Shown in pieces: positions 7,398 to 14,361 of a stretch of 18,510 nucleotides of DNA. Position 1 is the stretch's first letter. Each line of letters opens with the position of its first letter. The stretch covers positions 1 to 18,510 of the forward strand of contig CAMYPN010000017.1 in NCBI GenBank assembly GCA_947292085.1, written 5' to 3'. The stretch is from an uncultured Gardnerella sp. GTDB taxonomy: Bacteria; Actinomycetota; Actinomycetes; Actinomycetales; Bifidobacteriaceae. Both the position numbers and the translations under genes were made by a program. Below the pieces are notes generated by a model. The model was given only the letters and a program-made list of their open reading frames with translations. It made no database searches and was not told the origin of the DNA.

Positions 7398-10300
7398 ATG
7401 CAAAAAACTGTTACTTATCGCTCTGAAGTATCTTATAAAAAAGAAAATAATTATGGGGGAGCTTTATCTGATCTTCTTTCGCGCTTATGCGCAGGAGATG
7501 AGAAGTTTAGTAAACTTTGCGATTTGCGTTCTCGGCTTGAAAAAGAGCCTCAGAATGTGGATGAAAAGTATGTGAATATTGTTAATGTTTCTTCTCCTGT
7601 TGGAATAAGACCTGCTTTAGTTGCGAAAGTTGCTGAACAGTATCCTGTAGTTTTAGTAGTTCCTTCTGGAAGGGAAGCTGACGAAGTAACTGATTCTATT
7701 CGTGACTGGTATGAGGGAAATCAAAAAGATATAGCGAAACTTGAAGCTTGGGAGACTTTACCTCATGAAAGATTGTCGCCTAGAGCAGACACTGTTGCTT
7801 CGAGAATAGCTGTTTTTCGCAGATTGCGTCACCCTGATTCCTCTAGTGATTTATTTGGACCGATTCGCGTACTTGTTATGCCGGTAAGATCTCTTATACA
7901 GCCTGTTGTATCTGGTCTTGCTGATGTTGAGCCTCTTGTATTTTCATGCGGATCTCAAATACCTTTAGAAGAAGCTATAAAACGTCTTGTTGAGAATGCT
8001 TATACGCGTGTCGATTTAGTTATGGAGCGAGGAGAATTTGCTGTAAGAGGCGGAATTCTTGATATTTTTGTTCCAACAATGACTCATCCTGTGCGAATGG
8101 AATTTTTTGGAGATGAGATAGATAGTATAAAACAATTTCATGCTTCCGACCAGCGTACGTACGGTAATGTTATACGTAGTCTATGGGCTACTCCTTGTAG
8201 AGAATTACAGCTTACTGAAAGTGTTTGTAAACGTGCTAAGTCTTTAATTGGTTCTATTCCTAACGCTGATGACATGCTTGAATCTATTTCACAAGCTATA
8301 CCAGTAGAAGGTATGGAATCTTTAATTCCAGCTCTAATAGACAATATGGAATCAGTGCAAAGCATGCTTCCAGATGATGCTGTAATCATGTTTTCTGATA
8401 TTGAGAAATGTAGACGAGCTGCTGATGATGTTACTAAAACAGCTAATGAGTTTCTTGCAGCAAGCTGGCATGTTGCAGCGAGTGGACGCGGTTCGGGTGC
8501 TCCTATAACTTTTGATCAAGCTAATTTCTTAGATTTTGAAGAAACATTATCATCTTTATATTATTCGCAACATGATGTTTGGAAATTAACATCACTAAAT
8601 ATTGATGCAGATACAGTTAGCAATAATCAAATAAACGTTAATCTTCCTGCTATATCTCCTAATGAGTTTAGAGGTAGTGAAGAAAAAGTTACAAACGGTA
8701 TTAATGCATTGCTTGATGACGGATATGATGTGACGATTACTGCAGCAGCAAGTGGTACTGTAGCAAGACTAAGCCGTGCGTTAAAACAGACAGGAATTGT
8801 ACGATTTTCTTCTTTAGTTTCTAATGCAGTAGACGGATTTATAGATGAAAGCGCTCGAATAGCTTTACTAACTGAAAGAGATATAACAGGACATTCTTCT
8901 TCTGCAAGTCGTCTTAAAACTCCGCAAAAAAGACATAAAGCTATTGATCTTATGGAGCTTAAGCCAGGTGATTTCGTTGTACACGATCAGCATGGCATAG
9001 GTCGTTTTATTGGTATGAAACAGCGCAATATTGCTGTTTCTGGTGGTACGGCTGAAAGAGAATATTTAGTAATAGAGTATGCTCCAAGCAAGCGTAACGC
9101 TCCTGCGGATAAACTTTTTATACCAACAGATCAACTTGATGCTGTAAGTAAATATATTGGTGCGGAAATACCAAAACTAAATAAGCTTGGTGGATCTGAT
9201 TGGGCTGCTACAAAAGCGAAAGCAAGAAAACATGTTCATGAGATTGCAGAAAATCTTATTAAACTATATTCAGCAAGACAACAGTCTAAAGGTTTTGCTT
9301 TTAGTAAAGATACTCCATGGCAAAAAGAGTTGGAAGACGCATTCCCATATCAGGAAACTCCAGATCAGCTTACTACAATTGATGAAGTAAAATCTGATAT
9401 GGAAAAACCTATGCCTATGGATCGTTTGATTTGTGGCGATGTAGGCTTTGGCAAAACTGAGATTGCTTTAAGAGCTGCGTTTAAAGCAGTACAAGATTCA
9501 AAACAGGTTGTTGTACTTGTTCCAACAACTCTTCTCGTACAACAACATTTTGATACTTTTACTGAAAGATTCGAAGGTTTTCCTGTAAAAGTAGCTGCTA
9601 TGAGTAGATTCCAAACTAAAAAAGAGATAGATAATACTTTGGAATGTCTTGCAGACGGTAGCGTTGATGTTGTAATTGGTACGCATAAGTTACTTAATCC
9701 TAGTATAAAATTCAAAGATTTAGGATTGGTTATTATTGATGAAGAGCAGCGTTTTGGAGTTGAGCATAAGGAAACTTTAAAAGCTTTACGTACGAATGTA
9801 GATGTGTTGAGTCTTTCTGCAACGCCAATTCCTAGAACACTTGAAATGGCTGTAACTGGAATTCGAGAAATGTCAACTTTGGCTACGCCTCCTGAAGATC
9901 GTCTTCCTGTATTAACTTACGTTGGTGCATATGAGGATGCTCAAGTTGCTGCTTGCGTAAAGCGTGAATTGTTGCGTGCAGGTCAGGTATTTTATGTGCA
10001 CAATCGCGTAGAAGATATTAGTTCTGTTGCTAATAAAATTCATGAGCTTGTTCCGAATGCGCGCGTTGCTATCGCGCACGGAAAAATGGGAGAGAAACAG
10101 CTTGATGCTGTTATTCGTGATTTTTGGCATAGAGATATTGATGTGCTTGTTTGTACTACGATTATTGAAACTGGACTTGATATTTCCAACGCAAATACGC
10201 TTATTGTAGATCACGCTGACAGATTTGGACTAAGTCAATTGCATCAGTTGCGTGGAAGAGTTGGTCGTGGACGTGAGCGCGCATACGCTTACTTCTTGTA

Positions 10301-10988
10301 TGATCCGTCTAAGCCTATGACACAACAGTCTCACGATAGACTTGCAACAATTGCTCAACACACTGCACTAGGCTCTGGTTTTGATGTTGCTATGAAAGAT
10401 TTGGAATTGCGTGGTACTGGTAATCTTCTTGGCGATGAGCAAAGTGGTCATATTGAGGGCGTTGGTTTTGATCTTTACGTCCGCATGGTTTCCGAAGCTG
10501 TAGAAAAATATAAGGAGCCTGAACGTAAAGAGGCTGTTTCGGTTAGTATAGATCTTCCTATTGAAGCATCTATACCAACGGATTATATTGATGCGGATAA
10601 ATTGCGATTAGAAGCTTACAGGAAACTTGCGCAAGCTCAGAATGATAATGATCTTAAAGAAATCAGTGATGAGCTTACGGATCGTTATGGTAATCCTCCT
10701 AAATCTCTTGAAGCTTTATTTGATGTCGCTCGTCTTAGATTTAAAGCTAGAGATTTAGGAATAACTCAGCTAGTTTCGCAAGGTCGCTCACTTAGAGTTG
10801 TGGGATTTGATCCAAAAGAGTCAGTATTGATGCGAATGAAACGCATATACAAATCATTACAGTACAGGCCGTTAAATCATTTGCTGATTGTTCCAACTCC
10901 TTTTGAAACTTCTCTAGGTTCTGCTGCTATGAGCGAGCATGAAATCATAAAGTGGGTAGATCAGTTGCTTGATGATCTAGCATGGTAA
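7398..10988 (+). CDS. mfd: Transcription-repair coupling factor (Mfd)
   Basis: Mfd is a DNA translocase that removes RNA polymerase stalled at lesions and recruits the UvrA excision machinery. The 1196-residue product has the standard layout. The N-terminal part carries a UvrB-like module (about residues 170-260, containing GEFAVRGGILDIF). The RNA-polymerase-interaction (CarD-like) domain begins near residue 521 with LKPGDFVVHDQHGIGRFIGM. The helicase core has Walker A GDVGFGKT at 680-687, Walker B DEEQ at 781-784, a SATPIPRT motif and QLRGRVGRGR near 950-959. The C-terminal TRCF domain includes GTGNLLGDEQSGHIEGVGFD. All motor motifs are intact. The ATG at 7398 has no strong ribosome-binding site, and the first 20 or so residues are not conserved-looking, so the exact start is uncertain. 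It ends convergently with the LysR gene inside a repeat-filled hairpin. Confidence 0.97.
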   Translation: MQKTVTYRSEVSYKKENNYGGALSDLLSRLCAGDEKFSKLCDLRSRLEKEPQNVDEKYVNIVNVSSPVGIRPALVAKVAEQYPVVLVVPSGREADEVTDSIRDWYEGNQKDIAKLEAWETLPHERLSPRADTVASRIAVFRRLRHPDSSSDLFGPIRVLVMPVRSLIQPVVSGLADVEPLVFSCGSQIPLEEAIKRLVENAYTRVDLVMERGEFAVRGGILDIFVPTMTHPVRMEFFGDEIDSIKQFHASDQRTYGNVIRSLWATPCRELQLTESVCKRAKSLIGSIPNADDMLESISQAIPVEGMESLIPALIDNMESVQSMLPDDAVIMFSDIEKCRRAADDVTKTANEFLAASWHVAASGRGSGAPITFDQANFLDFEETLSSLYYSQHDVWKLTSLNIDADTVSNNQINVNLPAISPNEFRGSEEKVTNGINALLDDGYDVTITAAASGTVARLSRALKQTGIVRFSSLVSNAVDGFIDESARIALLTERDITGHSSSASRLKTPQKRHKAIDLMELKPGDFVVHDQHGIGRFIGMKQRNIAVSGGTAEREYLVIEYAPSKRNAPADKLFIPTDQLDAVSKYIGAEIPKLNKLGGSDWAATKAKARKHVHEIAENLIKLYSARQQSKGFAFSKDTPWQKELEDAFPYQETPDQLTTIDEVKSDMEKPMPMDRLICGDVGFGKTEIALRAAFKAVQDSKQVVVLVPTTLLVQQHFDTFTERFEGFPVKVAAMSRFQTKKEIDNTLECLADGSVDVVIGTHKLLNPSIKFKDLGLVIIDEEQRFGVEHKETLKALRTNVDVLSLSATPIPRTLEMAVTGIREMSTLATPPEDRLPVLTYVGAYEDAQVAACVKRELLRAGQVFYVHNRVEDISSVANKIHELVPNARVAIAHGKMGEKQLDAVIRDFWHRDIDVLVCTTIIETGLDISNANTLIVDHADRFGLSQLHQLRGRVGRGRERAYAYFLYDPSKPMTQQSHDRLATIAQHTALGSGFDVAMKDLELRGTGNLLGDEQSGHIEGVGFDLYVRMVSEAVEKYKEPERKEAVSVSIDLPIEASIPTDYIDADKLRLEAYRKLAQAQNDNDLKEISDELTDRYGNPPKSLEALFDVARLRFKARDLGITQLVSQGRSLRVVGFDPKESVLMRMKRIYKSLQYRPLNHLLIVPTPFETSLGSAAMSEHEIIKWVDQLLDDLAW

Positions 10989-11048
10989 GTGCAGTAATTT
11001 CGCTATTTTTTGCTACTTTTTGCTACTCTTGCTACTTTTACTGCACTT
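10987..11048. terminator. Bidirectional hairpin between mfd and the LysR gene, loop made of 10-bp repeats
   Basis: AAGTGCAGTAA (10987-10997) and TTACTGCACTT (11038-11048) form a perfect 11-bp inverted repeat around a 40-nt loop. The left arm overlaps the last two bases of the mfd stop codon and the right arm begins with the complement of the LysR stop codon, so the arms link the ends of the two convergent genes. The loop is pyrimidine-rich and T-rich on the plus strand. There is no classical T-tract straight after either arm. Confidence 0.5.
11000..11039 (+). repeat. 10-bp tandem repeat, three good copies plus one degenerate
   Basis: TTGCTACTTT (11010-11019), TTGCTACTCT (11020-11029) and TTGCTACTTT (11030-11039) follow each other exactly; TCGCTATTTT (11000-11009) before them matches 8 of 10. 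Together they fill the loop of the mfd/LysR hairpin. Confidence 0.85.
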
Positions 11049-11970
11049 TAGTTATGAGATTGTACCCATGATTAGTAAGAACAGACTGTAGTTGCAATAA
11101 GTATGTGTGGGCTGCGTCAGAAAGATTTGTTCTCTCATTTTTTATCCAGCCAACAAGCATTGTTTCTTCGCACTCCAAAGGAATCGTAACAATTTTTTCA
11201 TTATTAAGATCGCCGTTGTCAATTCCAGTGCAAACTGTGTAACCGTTCAAACCAATAATAAAGTTAAGAATTGTTGCGCGGTCACTTACATTAATTTTCT
11301 TTGGAGGATGATTAGGCCAAACTGCCTCTTCTGCAAAGAAGAAACTTCCATCTTCGCCTTGCTCGTATTGTATAAAAGGATATGGTTTTAAATCGTCCAA
11401 AGTTAAACTGCTTTTTGAAGCAAGTGGATTGTCTTTCGAAATAAAAACATGAAGCTTTGCGCGGAAAAGTGGGTGAAATTCTAAATGCTTTTCTCTTAGC
11501 ATTTTTCCAATAACATCTTTATTGTAGTCTGAAAGATACAAGATTCCTATGTCTGCGCGCATATCATTAACTTGATTAATAATATTTTTTGTACGTGTTT
11601 CTCTAATAGAAAACTCATACTCATTTGACTGTATGCTACGAATCATTTCTACGAAAGCTTCAACAGCAAACATGTAATGTTGAGTAGCCACGCTGCATAA
11701 TTGCCTTCTAGGTTTTTTACTAGAATATCTTTCCTCAAGTAATGCAGCTTGATCTAAAACCTGCCTCGCGTAAGTCAGAAATTCTGCACCTTCTACAGTA
11801 AGAACAATTCCTTGAGATGATCTCATAAAAATTTCTATGCCGAGTTCTCTCTCTAGTTCGCGAACTGAAGAACTTAAAGCTGGTTGTGATACATATAATT
11901 CATGTGACGCTTCATTCATAGATCCGCATTCGAAAATTTTTACAATGTACTTCAACTGAAGTAGCGTCAT
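11038..11970 (-). CDS. LysR-family transcriptional regulator
   Basis: The product has 310 residues, the normal LysR length, and acts as a DNA-binding regulator in the cytoplasm. Residues 1-62 are the winged helix-turn-helix: MTLLQLKYIVKIFECGSMNE, then ASHELYVSQPALSSSVRELE as recognition region, and RSSQGIVLTVEGAEFL. The rest is the periplasmic-binding-protein-like effector domain, including ADIGILYLSDYN and KLHVFISKDNPLA. AGGAAGG lies 8 bases before the ATG at 11970. It is the last of three minus-strand genes (nnrD, HAD, LysR), but a 134-bp gap with its own repeats separates it from the HAD gene, so it probably has its own promoter. The effector and targets cannot be told from sequence; LysR regulators often act on a divergent gene, but here none is divergent next to it. 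Confidence 0.92.
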   Translation of the reverse strand: MTLLQLKYIVKIFECGSMNEASHELYVSQPALSSSVRELERELGIEIFMRSSQGIVLTVEGAEFLTYARQVLDQAALLEERYSSKKPRRQLCSVATQHYMFAVEAFVEMIRSIQSNEYEFSIRETRTKNIINQVNDMRADIGILYLSDYNKDVIGKMLREKHLEFHPLFRAKLHVFISKDNPLASKSSLTLDDLKPYPFIQYEQGEDGSFFFAEEAVWPNHPPKKINVSDRATILNFIIGLNGYTVCTGIDNGDLNNEKIVTIPLECEETMLVGWIKNERTNLSDAAHTYLLQLQSVLTNHGYNLITKVQ

Positions 11971-11998
11971 AATAAGTACCTTCCTGGCTGATTTTTAT

Positions 11999-12024
11999 AA
12001 TTTTTCTATTTAATTTTTCTATTT
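11999..12024. repeat. 13-bp perfect tandem duplication upstream of the LysR gene
   Basis: AATTTTTCTATTT occurs twice in direct succession (11999-12011 and 12012-12024). It lies about 30-55 bp upstream of the LysR start, in the probable promoter or leader region of that gene. Confidence 0.85.
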
Positions 12025-12104
12025 CTCAGTGTATTTAAATTAAATAGAGCTTTTACTCAACAATTCTGTCACTGCTTAAGCGTTAGTTAACTGTTACATA
12101 ACTA

Positions 12105-12755
12105 CTATAAACTTACGCCTAGTGAAGCTAAATCTTTGCGTGCTTGTTCAGCTGTTGTAAATACGAATGCGTTCATATTTACGTTATTAGCGCCATCAAT
12201 ATTTTGCGGTTTGTCGTCAAAAAATACTGTACTTTCAGCTTTTAGTCCAAACCTACTAATAGCAAGTTTGAAAATTTCCGGCTGTGGCTTATGCAAATGT
12301 TCTACACCAGAAATAATAGTTCCTTGCAGAAGTGTTGAAAGTTCTGGGAATTTTTTCAACGCAAGTGGGAAAGTCTCACTAGACCAATTCGTTAATCCCC
12401 AAACACCATAACCTGCATTTCGTAAATCTTTTAGCAAATCAACCATGCCAGGCATCATGCGCGTAAGAACTTGATCATAGTGTGCGCAGTACCAGCGGAA
12501 AGCTTCAGCGAGTTCACTTCCAAAACGGCGTTCGTATTCAGGCATAAGATCTTTCAAAAGTTCGCCGCCGTCCATGCGATCTTCAAACTCGTAGAATCCG
12601 GCTAAATCGTCCTTTCCAAAGCTTCCATTAGGGCAAATCGTATCAACTAAATTTGGGAATTGTTTTTCTAAGCAATTTCTACAGTTCCACTCTAATAGAA
12701 CTTTGCAGTAATCAAACATAACGTCGTGAATCTCAACTGTTTTTGTACTGTTCAT
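12105..12755 (-). CDS. HAD-superfamily hydrolase (subfamily IA-like)
   Basis: This 216-residue protein looks like a small-molecule phosphatase of the haloacid dehalogenase superfamily. Motif I is VMFDYCKVLLEWN with the nucleophile Asp15; the usual second Asp two residues later is Cys17. An alpha-helical cap occupies roughly residues 25-100. Motif II is GLTNWS (Thr122), motif III is HKPQPEIF (Lys156) and motif IV is FFDDKPQNI (Asp180, Asp181). Absence of the second motif I Asp also occurs in YihX-like members (FDLGNV), so activity is still plausible, but it may be reduced or of altered chemistry. AGGAAG lies about 11 bases before the ATG at 12755. It follows nnrD by 65 bp on the same strand with no terminator between, so the two may be co-transcribed. 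The substrate cannot be inferred. Confidence 0.88.
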   Translation of the reverse strand: MNSTKTVEIHDVMFDYCKVLLEWNCRNCLEKQFPNLVDTICPNGSFGKDDLAGFYEFEDRMDGGELLKDLMPEYERRFGSELAEAFRWYCAHYDQVLTRMMPGMVDLLKDLRNAGYGVWGLTNWSSETFPLALKKFPELSTLLQGTIISGVEHLHKPQPEIFKLAISRFGLKAESTVFFDDKPQNIDGANNVNMNAFVFTTAEQARKDLASLGVSL

Positions 12756-12773
12756 ATTTTTGATACTTCCTAT

Positions 12774-12799
12774 TTTTTCGTATTTGTTTTTCGTATTTT
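12774..12799. repeat. 13-bp near-perfect tandem duplication upstream of the HAD gene
   Basis: TTTTTCGTATTTG (12774-12786) is followed by TTTTTCGTATTTT (12787-12799), 12 of 13 identical. It fills the spacer between nnrD and the HAD gene, just upstream of the HAD ribosome-binding site. Confidence 0.8.
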
Positions 12800-12820
12800 T
12801 ATTAGCTTATTTTTAAGATT

Positions 12821-13858
12821 TCACTTCATATTTATGAGAATCCCAAAAACGTGTGGTAATGCTGCTATTATGTCGCTAGCAACAATTGGGTGTTCAAGCA
12901 TAAGAGGTTTCTTGGCTTTCACAAGTTCCTTAACAAACTGTGTGTAATTATTTTCGCTACTGCTATAAGCTGCCAACATTGCTGAAATGCCATGTATTAC
13001 TGCTGCGCTAGCCGCAATAATAGCGTAGTTTTCGATAGTTTCTTCCTGTTGAGCGAGAGTAGCGCCAATAATTCCAGACAGCACATCTCCAGATCCTGCT
13101 GTTGCGAGCCAAGATGGACCATATTGTGCTACATATACTGGTTTATTAAGATTTTTTGGCGATGCAACAATTGTTTTTGCGCCTTTAAGTAGTACTGTTG
13201 CGCCAGTAAGATCTGCTGCTTTTTGTGCGTAATAAATTGGATTGCTTATTATTTGCTGCGAGCTTATGCAAGAATCATATCGTTTAAAAAGGTAACTTAA
13301 TTCGCCGGCATGTGGGGTTAAAATTACTTTTTGGCAAACGTTTTTTGGTAGTAAGTCTAAAGCGCCTGCGTCTACGCATACTGGCGGCAAGGATTTTTGA
13401 GTTTCTGATTGTATATTATTTTCTTCAGATTCGTATTTTTTGAGTATTTCTTCTATATATTTTCGTTGAGATTTTATTTCTTCGTCGTAACTGTGTTCTG
13501 AATCTGATATTCCTGACCCTATTGTTAAAGCGTTTATTTTTCCTTGTAATTTTTCAGAAACGACTGCTTCTGGCAGTGATTGTAATACTAAATTTTGTGC
13601 GCGTAACGGTCCTGCGTAACGCACCATTCCTATATTGCAATATGCAGCTGCTTTAGTACTTAATACTGCTGCTCCAGGATACGAATTTGAACCTGTTATT
13701 AAACCAAGAACTCCTCGTGAATACTTATTGTCAGTACTTTGTGGGGTTCGTACGTATTTTGACACAGTTTGCATGTTAATTTCTATTGCAGATGTGCCTT
13801 CTGTTTGTGAATAACTATTTTGAGAATGTAGGTTTAGCTGGGTTTCTTGGAATGTCAT
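12821..13858 (-). CDS. nnrD: ADP-dependent (S)-NAD(P)H-hydrate dehydratase
   Basis: NnrD repairs hydrated NADH and NADPH, using ADP or ATP to restore the normal cofactor in the cytoplasm. The ribokinase-like fold is marked by KYSRGVLGLITGSNSYPGAA (about residues 45-64), CVDAGALDLL (161-170), ILTPHAGELSYLF (179-191), LLKGAKTIVASP (223-234) and LATAGSGDVLSGIIGA, in which Asp258 is the expected catalytic Asp. The product has 345 residues, longer than the usual 280 or so, because of a polar N-terminal stretch of about 40 residues and a charged insert at about 121-157 (rich in K, E, S). The epimerase partner domain (NnrE/YjeF_N) is not fused here and not in the window. The ATG at 13858 lacks a clear ribosome-binding site; Met29 (codon at 13774) is an alternative. 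It heads a minus-strand run and is divergent from the metal-uptake operon. Confidence 0.9.
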   Translation of the reverse strand: MTFQETQLNLHSQNSYSQTEGTSAIEINMQTVSKYVRTPQSTDNKYSRGVLGLITGSNSYPGAAVLSTKAAAYCNIGMVRYAGPLRAQNLVLQSLPEAVVSEKLQGKINALTIGSGISDSEHSYDEEIKSQRKYIEEILKKYESEENNIQSETQKSLPPVCVDAGALDLLPKNVCQKVILTPHAGELSYLFKRYDSCISSQQIISNPIYYAQKAADLTGATVLLKGAKTIVASPKNLNKPVYVAQYGPSWLATAGSGDVLSGIIGATLAQQEETIENYAIIAASAAVIHGISAMLAAYSSSENNYTQFVKELVKAKKPLMLEHPIVASDIIAALPHVFGILINMK

Positions 13859-14141
13859 ATTATTAAGTTTAATCGTTGTGATGCATGTTAGTAAGTTTGT
13901 TAGTTTACTGTCTTATTTTTTATATTTGGACAAATGTATTGTTTGATTAACATATGTTGTGTTCCAATATGTGAATATTTTGAGAATAAATGTAATTTTT
14001 GGATTATTTGCGTGTTGCGGCGTGTCGAGCGTGTTGAGGTAAAAATTAGAATTTTTTATAGCGGAAATATTTGATATAACAAATTTATTAGTGCTTTCAG
14101 TATTTGCTTATATATAGCCGTTTTATCTATGTTATTTTTTG

Positions 14142-14165
14142 TTTGATTTTATGCATCAAATCAAA
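14142..14165. other. Inverted repeat with flanking T and A runs
   Basis: TTTGATTT (14142-14149) and AAATCAAA (14158-14165) form a perfect 8-bp stem with an 8-nt loop, preceded by six T and followed by further A residues. It resembles a weak terminator readable on either strand, although both neighbouring genes point away from it. It could instead be an operator. Confidence 0.4.
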
Positions 14166-14241
14166 AAAATAGTATTATATCAGATAAAATTTTAGCAAAA
14201 CGCGTTTTTTAAAAATAAATTATATTTTTCCACATTTTTGA

Positions 14242-14270
14242 TTGACCTATGCGCATATTTTTCTTATGCT
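14242..14270 (+). promoter_or_regulatory. Promoter of the metal-uptake operon
   Basis: TTGACC (14242-14247) and TATGCT (14265-14270) are separated by exactly 17 bp, a good sigma-70-type match. Transcription would start near 14277, giving a leader of about 85 nt before the GTG start at 14362. Confidence 0.6.
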
Positions 14271-14281
14271 ATAAGCGTTAT

Positions 14282-14296
14282 TGCGAATGATTATTT
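14282..14296 (+). promoter_or_regulatory. Zur-like operator just downstream of the operon promoter
   Basis: TGCGAATGATTATTT matches 10 of 15 positions of the actinobacterial Zur core TGAAAATGATTTTCA, including an unbroken AATGATT. It lies about 5-20 bases after the expected transcription start, where a bound repressor would block initiation. The right half of the palindrome is degenerate, so the call is tentative. Confidence 0.4.
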
Positions 14297-14361
14297 TTTT
14301 CATGAGCAAAGTCTCGAAATCGACCCCTGCAATAACGCTAAAGATTCCTGAAAGGAACAAT

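Larger units (their letters stand above)
13859..14361. other. Long AT-rich divergent spacer between nnrD and the metal-uptake operon
   Basis: No gene is seen in about 500 bp. It holds a 10-bp palindrome AACATATGTT (13949-13958), a small GC-rich patch (about 14009-14040), a hairpin flanked by T and A runs (14142-14165), the operon promoter (14242-14270) and a Zur-like site (14282-14296). No convincing nnrD promoter was recognised on the minus strand. Confidence 0.7.

Noticed and set aside
9365..9715. Open frame of over 110 codons on the minus strand inside mfd
   Set aside because: It lies opposite the conserved helicase motifs of mfd, has no ribosome-binding site and a composition expected of the complement of a coding region.
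13949..13958. Palindrome AACATATGTT as a regulator binding site
   Set aside because: A 10-bp AT-rich palindrome is common by chance in such DNA, and no second copy or match to a known operator was seen.
14281..14361. Longer form of the metal-binding lipoprotein starting at TTG 14281 or ATG 14302
   Set aside because: It would place about 20-27 residues before the signal peptide, overlap the operator-like site, and lacks a ribosome-binding site, whereas GTG 14362 has GAAAGGA at good spacing.
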